A stretch of 64,000 bases of DNA from Oleispirillum naphthae. GTDB lineage: Bacteria > Pseudomonadota > Alphaproteobacteria > Rhodospirillales > Rhodospirillaceae. Below the pieces are notes generated by a model. That model saw only the letters and a list, made by a program, of their open reading frames with translations, had not been told where the DNA came from and ran no database searches. The DNA lies in the NCBI GenBank assembly GCA_027864655.1, contig JAQAZG010000001.1, forward strand, positions 248,001-312,000. Direction: 5' to 3'. Below, one piece after another: positions 48,261 to 57,407 of the stretch. The position numbers and the translations under genes are program-made. Positions within the stretch are counted from its first letter, which is position 1; each line of letters starts with the position of its first letter.

Positions 48261-49319
48261 TCAGGCGGTTTCCAGAGCCGGGTAATCGGTGTAGCCCACC
48301 GCGCCGTCGCCGTAGAAGGTTTCCTGGTTCCAGGCGTTGAGCGGCGCGTCCGTCGCGAGGCGCTGCACCAGGTCGGGGTTGGCGATGTAGTCCTTGCCGA
48401 AGGAGACGGCATCCGCCTCCCCCGCGTCGAGCAGGCGCTGCGCCACCGCCTTGGTCAACCCCTCGTTGGCGATGAACACGCCGCCGAAGGTCTTCTTGAG
48501 GTCCGGGCCGATGCGGCCCGGGCCCTGGCTCTCGCGCGCGAAGATGAAGGCGATGCCGCGCTTCTTCATCTCTTCCGCGACGTAGCCGAAGGTGGCGGCG
48601 GGGTTGGAATCCCCCATGCTGTGGGATTCGCCGCGCGGCGCGATGTGCAGGCCGACGCGGTCCGCGCCCCATTCGGCGATCGCCGCGTCCACCGCTTCCA
48701 GCATCAGGCGGGCGCGGTTCTCGATCGGGCCGCCGTAGGCGTCGGTGCGGCGGTTGGAGCCGTCCTGGAGGAACTGGTCGAGCAGATAGCCGTTGGCGCC
48801 GTGCACCTCCACGCCGTCGAAGCCCGCGGTCTTGGCGTTGGCCGCGGCCTGGCGATAGGCGGCGACGATGCCGGGAATCTCCGCGATCTCCAGCGCGCGC
48901 GGCGTAACGTAGGGGCGCATCGGCCGCACCAGGCTGACATGCCCCTCGGGCGCAAGGGCGCTGGGGGCCACCGGCAGTTCTCCCCCCAGGAAGATCGGGT
49001 CGGAGACGCGGCCGACGTGCCAGAGTTGCAGGAACATCCGTCCGCCCGCGGCGTGCACCGCATCGGTGACGGTGCGCCAGCCCGCCACCTGCGCCTCGGA
49101 CCAGATGCCCGGCGTCGCGGCATAGCCGACGCCCATGGGGATGATCGAGGTCGCCTCGCTGAGGATCAGGCCGGCGCCGGCGCGTTGCACGTAGTAGTCC
49201 GCCATCAGGGCGTTGGGGATGCGTCGGTCTCCGGCGCGGGCACGGGTGAGCGGCGCCATGACGATACGGTTGGGCAGGGTCAGAGCGCCTACCTTCAGGG
49301 GGTCGAACAGCGAGGGCAT
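48261..49319 (-). CDS. Old yellow enzyme family ene-reductase
   Basis: FMN-dependent NAD(P)H:flavin oxidoreductase that reduces activated double bonds, nitro compounds or nitrate esters (NemA/XenB-like). The 352-residue TIM-barrel product starts SLFDPLKVGALTLPNRIVMAPLTRARA and has the FMN/substrate motifs QLWHVGR, DGVEVHGANGYLLDQFL and YGGPIENRARL, plus FIANEGL and the late FGKDYIANPDL. The substrate His/Asn pair (HGAN) is present. It is 61 bases upstream of the nuclease-like gene on the same strand, so it could lead that transcript. No NemR-type regulator is adjacent. Confidence 0.92.
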   Translation of the reverse strand: MPSLFDPLKVGALTLPNRIVMAPLTRARAGDRRIPNALMADYYVQRAGAGLILSEATSIIPMGVGYAATPGIWSEAQVAGWRTVTDAVHAAGGRMFLQLWHVGRVSDPIFLGGELPVAPSALAPEGHVSLVRPMRPYVTPRALEIAEIPGIVAAYRQAAANAKTAGFDGVEVHGANGYLLDQFLQDGSNRRTDAYGGPIENRARLMLEAVDAAIAEWGADRVGLHIAPRGESHSMGDSNPAATFGYVAEEMKKRGIAFIFARESQGPGRIGPDLKKTFGGVFIANEGLTKAVAQRLLDAGEADAVSFGKDYIANPDLVQRLATDAPLNAWNQETFYGDGAVGYTDYPALETA

Positions 49320-49451
49320 GGGAGTACCTTCCAGCTTCGGGACAACACGGAACGCGCGAACGCGGCTTGATGCGGAGTCATCTGTGCGGCCTGCGCCCGG
49401 ATGTCCAGAGCGCCTACGGAAAAACCGCGCGGCAAGGTGAGGCGCTTCTCA

Positions 49452-49488
49452 GAAAAGAAAAGGCGCCGCGCCCGAGAGGGCGCGGCGC
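49452..49488 (-). terminator. Rho-independent terminator after lrgB
   Basis: A perfect 11-bp stem (GCGCCGCGCCC / GGGCGCGGCGC) with a 4-base loop, followed on the minus strand by CTTTTCTTTT. It lies 36 bases past the lrgB stop. Confidence 0.85.
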
Positions 49489-49523
49489 AAGGTGACGCCA
49501 GGGCAAGGGAGGAACAAAAAACC

Positions 49524-50222
49524 CTAGCGCAGGAGAAACACCACCAATGGCGCCGCCAGAACGTTGGCGACCCCGGACAAAATCATCACCAGACCGGCGA
49601 TCGAACCTTCCTCGCCGCCGATCTCCGTGGCCTTGGCGACGCCCGCGCCGTGCGCCCCCATGCCGAACAGGGAGCCGCGCGCCAGCGCCGACTTGAGCGG
49701 CAGCCACTTCAGCAGCACCTCGCCCATCGCCACGCCGACCACCGCGGTGACCACCACGAACACCGCCGTGAGGTCCGGCACGCCGCCGATGTCGCCCGCG
49801 ACGATGAGGGCGAACGGCATGCTCATGGAACGCGGCAGCAGGCTCAGGCGCAGGCTCTCGGAAAGGCCGAACAGCGAGGACAGCCCCCAGGCGCTGGTCA
49901 TCGCGATGGCGCTGCCCGCGGCCACGCCGATGATCAGCACCGGCCAGTTGCGGCGGATCACCGTGCGGTGCTCGTAGATCGGCAGGGCGAAGGCCACGGT
50001 CGCCGGACCGAGCGCCAGCATCAGCCAGTGGGTGGCGTGAAAGTAGTCGCCGTAGCCCACCCGCGCGCCCAGCGCCAGGCCCAGCAGCAGCGTCGGCGCA
50101 ACGAGGAGCGGCGACAGCCACCACACCGGACGGCGGCGATAGAGCGCGCGGGCGGCCACATACGCGGCCACGGTGGCGGCGAGCCAGAAGGCATCGGAGA
50201 CCCAGGCGTCAGCGAACCGCAT
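49524..50222 (-). CDS. lrgB: LrgB/CidB family membrane protein
   Basis: 232-residue inner-membrane protein with about seven helices. It carries LrgB hallmarks: ALGPATVAFALPIYEH, a central SLLPRSMSMPFALIVAGDIGG and the C-terminal GSLFGMGAHGAGVAKATEIG. LrgAB/CidAB are holin/antiholin-like in Gram-positives; homologues also transport glycolate and pyruvate (plant PLGG1, Bacillus PftAB), which may be the better model here. It overlaps lrgA by 14 bases. Confidence 0.9.
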   Translation of the reverse strand: MRFADAWVSDAFWLAATVAAYVAARALYRRRPVWWLSPLLVAPTLLLGLALGARVGYGDYFHATHWLMLALGPATVAFALPIYEHRTVIRRNWPVLIIGVAAGSAIAMTSAWGLSSLFGLSESLRLSLLPRSMSMPFALIVAGDIGGVPDLTAVFVVVTAVVGVAMGEVLLKWLPLKSALARGSLFGMGAHGAGVAKATEIGGEEGSIAGLVMILSGVANVLAAPLVVFLLR

Positions 50223-50616
50223 GGCGCACCCACCACCGATAGGAGAGGTCCACCGCGAACGCGGTGCCCAGCATCACCAGGAGCGTGCCCAGCAGCACCG
50301 TGGCGAACAGCTTGAGCCCCAGGGGGCCGAGCCACTCCGCATGGTCCATCACCGCCAGAACCGCGGGCACGAAGAACAGCAGCATCTCGCCGATCAGGAA
50401 GCGTGCGCCGCGGCGCACGCTGGCCGGGCGGACGAAGCCGCTGCCGAGCAGCAGCAGCATCAGGCCGAGGCCGACGATGGCGCCGGGAAACGGCAGCCCG
50501 ATCGCCCGGGTGGCGAAGTTGCCCGCGAGCCACAGCCCGGCCAGCAGCGCCACCTGCGCGGCGCGGCTGCGCTGCACGGCGGTGCGGAGGACGGAGAAGA
50601 GGTGGAGGCGGTTCAT
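50209..50616 (-). CDS. lrgA: LrgA/CidA family membrane protein
   Basis: 135-residue, four-helix membrane protein with GLPFPGAIVGLGLMLLLL, RRGARFLIGEMLLFFVPA and a C-terminal VLLGTLLVMLGTAFAVDL. It pairs with LrgB. Start at ATG 50616 gives the family N-terminus; the open frame runs further upstream into the promoter region. It is divergent from the LysR gene, with 127 bases between the two starts. Confidence 0.9.
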   Translation of the reverse strand: MNRLHLFSVLRTAVQRSRAAQVALLAGLWLAGNFATRAIGLPFPGAIVGLGLMLLLLGSGFVRPASVRRGARFLIGEMLLFFVPAVLAVMDHAEWLGPLGLKLFATVLLGTLLVMLGTAFAVDLSYRWWVRHAVR

Positions 50617-50667
50617 GCCACGGGTCCGGTTTGTTGCGAACGACTCCAATATCGGCCGCTTCGTTGA

Positions 50668-50691
50668 ATTCGTAAAATGAATTGATCGAAT
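50668..50691. promoter_or_regulatory. Candidate LysR-type operator between lrgA and the LysR gene
   Basis: ATTCG (50668-50672) and CGAAT (50687-50691) form an inverted repeat with 14 bases between, the interrupted dyad usual for LysR regulators. It lies in an AT-rich block 52 bases from each start codon. TTGATC and TATAGA around it could be the -35 and -10 of the LysR gene. Confidence 0.45.
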
Positions 50692-50743
50692 GTTGCAAAT
50701 TCCAATATAGAATAACTCGTCCCTTCCCCCTACGGAGACGGCC

Positions 50744-51622
50744 ATGGAAATCCGCACGTTGCGCGCCTTTATCGAAGTGGTCCGCCAGGGCGGCTTTTCC
50801 GCCGCGGCGCAGACGCTGTTCTCCACCCAATCGACGGTGAGCAAGGCGGTGAAGCAGCTGGAGGACGAGATCGGCCTGCCGCTCTACGACCGGGTGCGCA
50901 TGGCCCCCACCGCGGCGGGCGGGATCGTGCTGCGCCGCGCCCGCGCCATTCTGGCGGAGCGCGACGACCTGTTGCGCGAGCTGGACGAACTGCGCGGGCT
51001 GAAGCGCGGCGAACTGCGCCTCGGCATTTCGCCGATCGGCGGCGGCACCCTGTTCGCGCCGTTGTTCGCGGTGTTCCGCCGCACCTATCCGGACATCCAC
51101 ATCCATCTGGAGGAGCACGGCAGCAAGCGGCTGGAGGAACTGGTGGTCTCCGGCGAGGTGGAGCTTGCCGTCTCGCTGCTGCCCGCCGGGGAAGGCCTCA
51201 CCTTCCAGCCGGTGCGCACCGAGCCGATGGTGGCGATCCTGCCGCCCGGCCACCCCGCGGCGAACCACGCGTCGGTGACGCTGGACGAGATCGGCGCCAC
51301 GCCGGTGGTGCTGTTCGACGCCGCCTTCGCGGTCAACCGCATCATCGCCGACGCCTACCGCCACCGCGGCCGCGCCCTCGCGGTGGCGGCGCGCAGCGGG
51401 CAGATGGATTTCATGGTGCAACTGGTCGCCGCCGGGCTGGGGGTCGCCTTCCTGCCGCGGATGATGGCGGGCGAGCACCGCCACCCGGCCACCACCCAGG
51501 CGCTGCTCGACGAACCCGGCACCGACTGGCGGCTCGCCCTGGTGTGGCGGCGGAACGCCTATCTCTCCGCCGCGGCGCGCGCCTGGCTGGCGCTCACCGC
51601 GGAAGTCTATCCGCCGGGCTGA
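50744..51622 (+). CDS. LysR family transcriptional regulator (CidR-like by context)
   Basis: 292 residues: an N-terminal winged helix-turn-helix (RTLRAFIEVVRQGGFSAAAQ, STQSTVSKAVKQLEDEIG) and a periplasmic-binding-like effector domain (from about residue 90, LRLGISPIGGGTLFAPLF). GGAG lies seven bases before the ATG. Its divergence from lrgAB suggests it controls those genes, as CidR controls cidAB in Gram-positives; the ligand is unknown. Its 3' end overlaps the convergent gss gene by 16 bases. Confidence 0.9.
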   Translation: MEIRTLRAFIEVVRQGGFSAAAQTLFSTQSTVSKAVKQLEDEIGLPLYDRVRMAPTAAGGIVLRRARAILAERDDLLRELDELRGLKRGELRLGISPIGGGTLFAPLFAVFRRTYPDIHIHLEEHGSKRLEELVVSGEVELAVSLLPAGEGLTFQPVRTEPMVAILPPGHPAANHASVTLDEIGATPVVLFDAAFAVNRIIADAYRHRGRALAVAARSGQMDFMVQLVAAGLGVAFLPRMMAGEHRHPATTQALLDEPGTDWRLALVWRRNAYLSAAARAWLALTAEVYPPG

Positions 51623-53508
51623 GCAAGAATTTCCGCATCCGGCACGATGCGCAGCGGCAACAGGTCGCTGCCGGTGGTGATGATCGGCGAGACATCCACC
51701 CGCACGTTCGCCCCCGCATAGCGCCCGGCCACCGAGAAGGTGCCGACCTGCACGAAGAGGCCGTCGATCACCGGCAGGGGGAAGAGCTCCTGGAAGATCT
51801 GGTTGCGGTCGCCGAAGCGCCCCGCAGTCTCCGCCACGCGGCCGGAGGCGACATCGACGATGCTGATGTTGGAGCCGCAGCGCCCGACGATCGGCTTCAC
51901 CACGTAGCCCTTCTTCTCCTGCTTCGCGGTCAGGTCGAAGGTGGTGGCGAGCAGGTAGGGATGCCGGGGATACATCTCCCAGAGGATCGGCAGGATCGCC
52001 TTGTTGCTGGGAATCAAGGTCCACAGCGGTTCGAACACCATGACGTCGGGGCCGAGCAGCACGTCGGCCAGCCGCGGCGGGCGGTTGGGGTCGCGGGCGC
52101 GGTGCAGGCGCATGTCCTCTTCGTCGGCGGCGCACTCTGCGCGGATCTGGTCGATCACCGTCTCCCACGCCCAGGTCTTCCACACCCAGCGGATCGCCTC
52201 CCCCTCCGCATCCACCACCCGGCCGCCCTCGCCCCGGCGCAGGCCGGAGACGCCGGTGATGATCTTGCAGGGAATCCCCGCCGCCTCGATCGCCGCCTTC
52301 ATGAACAGGGCGTGGTAGGTTTCCTCCGCGTCGTGGTCGCGCATGATGTGCAGGGTGCCGGAGATCCCCGCGGTCTTCCACGCCGCGATCAGGTCCGGGT
52401 GCAGTTCCGCGCCGGAGCAACGGCCCTCGGTGCAGCCGTAGTGGTGCGCCCAGGCGCACTGCACGCGGCCGCACTCCATGTGGCAGGAGGCGGAATCCGC
52501 GTTGTATTCGTAGACCTTCAGCCCCCGCGACGAGAGCGAGAAGTCGAAGCGCCCGGTGATCATCCGGGTGCGGCGGTTCTCCCACGAGCGGCGCAGCCGC
52601 GGCCAGAGAACCGGCGGCAGGTTGAAACGGCGCAACAGGTCGTCGTCCTGCAGCACCGCATGGGTGGCGTGCAGGAACATCGCGTGCAACTCGTTGGTGG
52701 CGCGCTTGAGTTCGCGCTCCGCGGTCTCGCCGATGAGGAAATAGCGGCGCTCGTTCTCCGGGTGGCTGGCCATTTTGCTGCCGCCCATGCCCGCCATGTA
52801 GGCCGCTTCCTCCGGCACCGCGGGGTCGAGCCACACCGCGCCTTCCGGCTGCTTCGGCGCGACGGCGCGGGGGATCAGGTCGAACAGCCGCGGATCGGCG
52901 TCGGCGATGGTTTCCGCATGCGTCGGGTCGTCGGTCCGGATCACCCAGCCGAGCACCGTGGCGTCGCCGAAGGTGCACTCCACCCAGTAGGAGCCGTCCG
53001 CCCCCACCTTGGCCCGCAACTCGCGGGAATAGGTCCGGCCGGGCGGCCAGGGGCGGTTGTCCACGTTCTGCTCGGCGACGCGCACCCGGTCGGGGAAGAC
53101 CTCGGTGACCACCGCCACGTGGCCGGTGACGACGAACTCCCCGCCCTCGTTCCAGATCAACAGCGCGCCGGGTTCCGGCCGGCGCTTCGCGCCGTTGCGG
53201 AAGGATTTGAGCGGGTGCAGCGCGCCGCTTTCCACCTCGCGCAGGGAGCGCAACTGGAAGATGTCGTAGGCCATGGCGACGTCGCGGAAGATCAGGCCCT
53301 GGGTCTCATAGAGCCAGCGCCGGGCGAACTCCACGCACTGCCACTTGTGGCCCATGGTGATGCCGTCCACGACGTGGCGGAAGGCGGCGCGGTTGGGATA
53401 TTCCGCCGGGTCGGCGCTGTCGTAGTCGGAGGAATAGACCGGCACGCCGCCCGGCGCATGGCCGAGAACGGTGCCGAATTTGGCGGGCGGAAGGTCGGGA
53501 ACGGACAT
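51607..53508 (-). CDS. gss: Bifunctional glutathionylspermidine synthetase/amidase
   Basis: Joins glutathione to spermidine with ATP and can hydrolyse the product. The 633-residue protein has an N-terminal CHAP amidase domain with the nucleophile in GHKWQCVEFARRW (Cys about 58) and the histidine in VTGHVAVVTEV, and a C-terminal ATP-grasp synthetase domain with VYEYNADSASCH, VWKTWAWET, FEPLWTLIPSNKAILPILWE and VGRCGSNI. It matches E. coli Gss in order and length throughout. Start at ATG 53508 gives the family N-terminus (FGTVLGHAPGGVPVYSSDYDS); the Shine-Dalgarno is weak. Confidence 0.95.
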   Translation of the reverse strand: MSVPDLPPAKFGTVLGHAPGGVPVYSSDYDSADPAEYPNRAAFRHVVDGITMGHKWQCVEFARRWLYETQGLIFRDVAMAYDIFQLRSLREVESGALHPLKSFRNGAKRRPEPGALLIWNEGGEFVVTGHVAVVTEVFPDRVRVAEQNVDNRPWPPGRTYSRELRAKVGADGSYWVECTFGDATVLGWVIRTDDPTHAETIADADPRLFDLIPRAVAPKQPEGAVWLDPAVPEEAAYMAGMGGSKMASHPENERRYFLIGETAERELKRATNELHAMFLHATHAVLQDDDLLRRFNLPPVLWPRLRRSWENRRTRMITGRFDFSLSSRGLKVYEYNADSASCHMECGRVQCAWAHHYGCTEGRCSGAELHPDLIAAWKTAGISGTLHIMRDHDAEETYHALFMKAAIEAAGIPCKIITGVSGLRRGEGGRVVDAEGEAIRWVWKTWAWETVIDQIRAECAADEEDMRLHRARDPNRPPRLADVLLGPDVMVFEPLWTLIPSNKAILPILWEMYPRHPYLLATTFDLTAKQEKKGYVVKPIVGRCGSNISIVDVASGRVAETAGRFGDRNQIFQELFPLPVIDGLFVQVGTFSVAGRYAGANVRVDVSPIITTGSDLLPLRIVPDAEILAQPGG

Positions 53509-53773
53509 GACGGAACTCTGACCAACGAAAACCGGCTTTCGAGATGGGATGCCGCGGCGCGAAAAGCCAGATACGACGCATTTTCCGCAATTCCGCAATG
53601 GCGCATTCGCCGCGAAGGGGATAAAAAGGCCGCTCGGTCGATGCGGCGCGCCGCCGGGCTCTTTCCGGTTGCCATCGATCCATCCTGTGGCCCGGCGCGG
53701 CCAGAACGCGAAAACGCGGCACCGCGCCCTTGCTTCTGATTTTTCGAGACACATCCGCAACAGGGATTCTGCA

Positions 53774-54628
53774 ATGAACCGCATCGTCTATCTCAACGGC
53801 GACTGGATGCCGGAAAACGAGGCCAAGGTGTCGATCTTCGACCGCGGCTACGTGTTCGGAGACGCGATCTACGAAGTCACCGCCGTGGTCGGCGGCAAAC
53901 TGGTGGACTACGCCGGGCACGCCGCGCGCCTGCAACGCTCCATCGGCGAGGTCGGCATCGTCTGCCCGCTCAACGCCGACGACCTGCTCGCCGTGCACCG
54001 CGAGATCGTCAAGCGCAACGCCCTGAACGAGGGCCTGATCTACCTTCAGATCTCGCGCGGCGCGGCCGACCGCGACTTCCACTATCCGGAAAATCCCAAG
54101 CCGACGCTGTCGCTGTTCACCCAGTCGAAGAAGGTGCTGGACAACCCCAACTACGCGACCGGCATCTCGGTGATCACCGTGCCGGACATCCGCTGGGGCC
54201 GCCGCGACATCAAGACGGTGCAACTGCTCGCCCCCTCGATGGCGAAGATGGAGGCGCAGAAGCACGACGCCGACGACGCCTGGCTCTACGAGGACGGCTT
54301 CATCACCGAATCGACCTCCTCTTCCGCCCACATCGTCAACGCGCAGGGCACCCTGATCACCCGCCAGCTGAGCACCCGCATCCTGCACGGCATCACCCGC
54401 CGCTCGATCCTCGACCTCGCGCGCGAGGCGGGCATCAGCGTGGAGGAACGCCCCTTCACCGTCGAGGAAGCGAAGGCGGCGAAGGAGGCCTTCATCACCT
54501 CGGCGACGCAGTTCGCCATTCCGGTGGTGCGCATCGACGGACAGCCGGTCGGCGACGGCAAGCCCGGCCCGGTGGGCAAGAAGCTGCACCAGCTCTACCT
54601 CGAACACCGCGTCGCCACCGCGATCTGA
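53774..54628 (+). CDS. dat: D-amino-acid (D-alanine) aminotransferase
   Basis: PLP enzyme of fold type IV that moves the amino group between D-alanine and 2-oxoglutarate. The 284-residue product has [16 protein letters not shown], the PLP lysine at 147 in [10 protein letters not shown], and Glu179 in [11 protein letters not shown], which contacts the cofactor ring. The motifs fit Dat better than the branched-chain enzyme IlvE. Start at ATG 53774 with AGGGA upstream; the open frame runs 75 codons further without homology. It is divergent from gss and ends at a strong terminator. Confidence 0.9.
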   Translation: MNRIVYLNGDWMPENEAKVSIFDRGYVFGDAIYEVTAVVGGKLVDYAGHAARLQRSIGEVGIVCPLNADDLLAVHREIVKRNALNEGLIYLQISRGAADRDFHYPENPKPTLSLFTQSKKVLDNPNYATGISVITVPDIRWGRRDIKTVQLLAPSMAKMEAQKHDADDAWLYEDGFITESTSSSAHIVNAQGTLITRQLSTRILHGITRRSILDLAREAGISVEERPFTVEEAKAAKEAFITSATQFAIPVVRIDGQPVGDGKPGPVGKKLHQLYLEHRVATAI

Positions 54629-54643
54629 GCGGCAGACGCCCGA

Positions 54644-54679
54644 AAAAAGGCCCCGGAACATTCCTCCGGGGCCTTTTTC
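54644..54679 (+). terminator. Rho-independent terminator after dat
   Basis: A 9-bp stem (GGCCCCGGA / TCCGGGGCC) with a 7-base loop, flanked by A5 and T5, so it could act in both directions. It lies 16 bases past the dat stop. Confidence 0.9.
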
Positions 54680-54759
54680 ATTGCGTCTGCGGATTGCCCG
54701 GCGGTGCGCCCGCTCCTACGTTCTTGAAAACGCATGCGACACACGGGAGGATTTGCGCA

Positions 54760-56151
54760 ATGAGCGGCACGCGACGCGAAACCGACGCCATGGGCGCCGT
54801 CGAGGTTCCGGCGGAGAAGTACTGGGGGGCGCAGACCGAGCGCTCCCTGCACCACTTCCACATCGGCAACGACCGCATCCCGATCGAGATCATCCACGCC
54901 CAGGCGCTGATCAAGATCGCCGCGGCGGAGGTCAACCGCGACCTCGGCCTGCTGCCCGCCGAACTCGCCGACCTCATCGTCCGCGCGGGGACGGAGGTCG
55001 CCGACGGCAAGCTCGACGGCCACTTCCCCCTGCACGTGTGGATGACCGGCTCCGGCACCCAATCCAACATGAACGTCAACGAGGTGATCTCCAACCGCGC
55101 CATCGAGATCACCGGCGGCGCGATGGGCTCGAAAAAGCCGATCCACCCCAACGACCACGTCAACATGTCGCAGTCGTCCAACGACGCCTTCCCCACCGCC
55201 GTCACCATCGCCGCGGCGCGGATGATCCACGGCCGCACCCTGCCCGCGCTTGCGCGCCTGCGCGACGCCCTGGACGAAAAGGCCAAGGCCTGGGCGCACA
55301 TCGTCAAGATCGGCCGCACCCACATGCAGGATGCGGTGCCGATGACCCTCGGCCAGGAGTTCTCGGGCTATGCGGGAATGCTGGCGGACAACGTGGAGCG
55401 CCTGGACTTCGCCCTCAAGGGCCTGATGCGCCTGGCGCTCGGCGGCACCGCCCTCGGCACCGGGCTCAACGCGCCCAAGGGCTTCGCCGAAAAGGCGGCG
55501 GCGCGCCTCGCCGCGCTCACCGGCCTGCCCTTCGTCACCGCGCCCAACAAGTTCGTGGTGATGGGCGCGCACGACGACATGGTGATGGCCTCCGGCGCGC
55601 TGCGCACCCTCGCCGTCTCCCTCTACAAGATCGCCAACGACATCCGCCTGCTCGGCTGCGGCCCGCGCGCCGGGTTCTTCGAGCTGGAACTCCCGGCCAA
55701 CGAGCCCGGCTCGTCGATCATGCCGGGCAAGGTCAACCCGACGCAGTGCGAGGCGATGGCCATGGTCGGCGCGCAGGTGATCGGCCTCGACGTCGCCACC
55801 GGCATCGCGGGCGCGGGCGGGTTGCTCGACATGAACGTCTACAAGCCGATGATGGGCTTCAACCTCGTCGAATCGGCGCGCATGCTCGGCGACGCGATGA
55901 ACGCCTTCACCGAGTTCTGCGTCGTCGGGATGAAGGCCAACGAGAGGAAGATCGCCGCCTCGGTGGAACAGTCGCTGATGCTGGTCACCGCCCTCTCGCC
56001 GGTGATCGGCTACGACAAGGCCTCGGAAATCGCCCACCACGCCTACGAGCACGACCTCACCCTCAAGGCCGCGGCGCTGGAACTCGGCTACGTCACCGCC
56101 GAACAGTTCGACCAGGCGGTGGTCCCCGCCGCGATGACCGGCGAAGGCTGA
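54760..56151 (+). CDS. fumC: Fumarate hydratase, class II
   Basis: Iron-independent TCA enzyme that hydrates fumarate to malate. The 463-residue product has [54 protein letters not shown] and the family signature [19 protein letters not shown] 54760 follows GGGAGG by nine bases. Being stable to oxygen it would keep the cycle running when 4Fe-4S fumarases fail; no class I gene is in the window. Confidence 0.96.
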   Translation: MSGTRRETDAMGAVEVPAEKYWGAQTERSLHHFHIGNDRIPIEIIHAQALIKIAAAEVNRDLGLLPAELADLIVRAGTEVADGKLDGHFPLHVWMTGSGTQSNMNVNEVISNRAIEITGGAMGSKKPIHPNDHVNMSQSSNDAFPTAVTIAAARMIHGRTLPALARLRDALDEKAKAWAHIVKIGRTHMQDAVPMTLGQEFSGYAGMLADNVERLDFALKGLMRLALGGTALGTGLNAPKGFAEKAAARLAALTGLPFVTAPNKFVVMGAHDDMVMASGALRTLAVSLYKIANDIRLLGCGPRAGFFELELPANEPGSSIMPGKVNPTQCEAMAMVGAQVIGLDVATGIAGAGGLLDMNVYKPMMGFNLVESARMLGDAMNAFTEFCVVGMKANERKIAASVEQSLMLVTALSPVIGYDKASEIAHHAYEHDLTLKAAALELGYVTAEQFDQAVVPAAMTGEG

Positions 56152-56177
56152 CCATACCGAATGGCCGAGGCGCCCTC

Positions 56178-56206
56178 TTGGCAGGGGGGCGCCCGGCTGC
56201 TATGTT
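56178..56206 (+). promoter_or_regulatory. dinB: Candidate sigma70 promoter of dinB
   Basis: TTGGCA (56178-56183), 17-base spacer, TATGTT (56201-56206). The -10 overlaps the LexA box, so LexA would block polymerase directly. Predicted start near 56213, about 38 bases before the ATG. Confidence 0.6.
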
Positions 56207-56218
56207 CTCCTTATGTTC
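56204..56218. promoter_or_regulatory. LexA (SOS) box of dinB
   Basis: GTTC-TCCTTAT-GTTC, an exact match to the alphaproteobacterial LexA consensus GTTC-N7-GTTC. It lies 32 bases before the dinB ATG. Confidence 0.85.
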
Positions 56219-56250
56219 CACCCCTCCGGCGGCACGGAAACGAGGAAAGC

Positions 56251-57336
56251 ATGGCTGCGCAGCCCGAAGACCGCGTGCGCAAGATCATCCATATCGACAT
56301 GGACGCCTTCTACGCGGCGGTGGAGCAGCGGGACGACCCGGCCCTGCGCGGCAAGGCGATCGCGGTGGGGCGCGACCGCATGCGCGGCGTCGTCGCCACG
56401 GCGAGCTACGAGGCGCGGGCCTTCGGCGTGCATTCGGCGATGCCATCGGTCACCGCGCGCCACAAGTGCCCCGGGTTGATCTTCGTGGAGCCGCGGTTCG
56501 ACGTCTACAAGGCGGTCTCGCGGCAGATCCGCGGCATCTTCGCCCGCGTCACGCCGCTGATCGAGCCGCTTTCCCTGGACGAGGCTTACCTGGACGTCAC
56601 CGACGCCGCGGGCGAAACCTCCGCCACCGCCATCGCCGAGGAAATCCGCGCCGCGATCCGTGCGGAAACCGGCCTCACCGCTTCCGCCGGGGTTTCCTAC
56701 AACAAGTTCCTCGCCAAGATCGCCTCGGACTACCGCAAACCCGACGGCATGTTCGTCGTCACGCCGCAGATGGGTCCCGCCTTCGTCGCCGCCCTGCCGG
56801 TGCGGAAGTTCCACGGCATCGGCCCGGCCACGGCGGAGAAGATGCTGGCGCTGGGGATCGCCACGGGCGGCGACCTCGCCGCGCGGGACCTGCCCTTCCT
56901 GACGCAGCGCTTCGGCAAGGCGGGGGCGTTCTATTACTGGATCGCGCGCGGCATCGACGGCCGCCCGGTGCGCCCCGACCGGGAACGCAAGTCCATCGGC
57001 ACGGAGACCACCTTCGCGGCGGACATCGCCTCCCTGGACGAGGCGCGGACCGCCCTGCGCCCCCTCGCCGCCAAGGTGTGGGAGCACACCCGGGCGCTGC
57101 GCCTCTCCGGACGCACCGCCACCCTGAAGGTCAAGTACGCGGACTTCCGGCAGATCACCCGCAGCCACACCGCGCCCGCGGCCATCGCCTCCGCCGCGGA
57201 GCTGGAGAGCCTGGGCGCCGCCCTGCTCGCACCGCTGTTCCCGGCGCGGAAGGGCATCCGCCTCCTCGGCATCACGCTTTCCTCCTTCGAAGAGGAAACC
57301 GCCCCCGCCCCCGCCCAGCTCCGCCTCGCGTTGTGA
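56251..57336 (+). CDS. dinB: DNA polymerase IV
   Basis: Y-family translesion polymerase. The 361-residue product has IIHIDMDAFYAAVEQRDDP (catalytic Asp), SYEARAFGVHSAM, EPLSLDEAYLDVTD (catalytic Asp-Glu), SAGVSYNKFLAKIAS and the little-finger region with KSIGTETTF. An open frame begins at 56161, but the start at 56251 has GAGGA just upstream and lies downstream of the LexA box and promoter, which settles it. The C-terminus (QLRLAL) resembles a beta-clamp-binding motif. Confidence 0.95.
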   Translation: MAAQPEDRVRKIIHIDMDAFYAAVEQRDDPALRGKAIAVGRDRMRGVVATASYEARAFGVHSAMPSVTARHKCPGLIFVEPRFDVYKAVSRQIRGIFARVTPLIEPLSLDEAYLDVTDAAGETSATAIAEEIRAAIRAETGLTASAGVSYNKFLAKIASDYRKPDGMFVVTPQMGPAFVAALPVRKFHGIGPATAEKMLALGIATGGDLAARDLPFLTQRFGKAGAFYYWIARGIDGRPVRPDRERKSIGTETTFAADIASLDEARTALRPLAAKVWEHTRALRLSGRTATLKVKYADFRQITRSHTAPAAIASAAELESLGAALLAPLFPARKGIRLLGITLSSFEEETAPAPAQLRLAL

Positions 57337-57407
57337 GTCCCCTTAGTTTTACGCCGCGCAGCGGCTATCGAGCGTCATCCCGCGCGATCGCCGAAAGGTC
57401 ATGGGGT

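Noticed and set aside
53549-53773. Upstream extension of the dat gene by 75 codons
   Set aside because: No homology in the extension and it would overlap the regulatory gap to gss. ATG 53774 has a ribosome site and the family N-terminus.
56161-56250. Upstream start of dinB at 56161
   Set aside because: The promoter and LexA box lie inside this stretch, so it would not be transcribed from that promoter.
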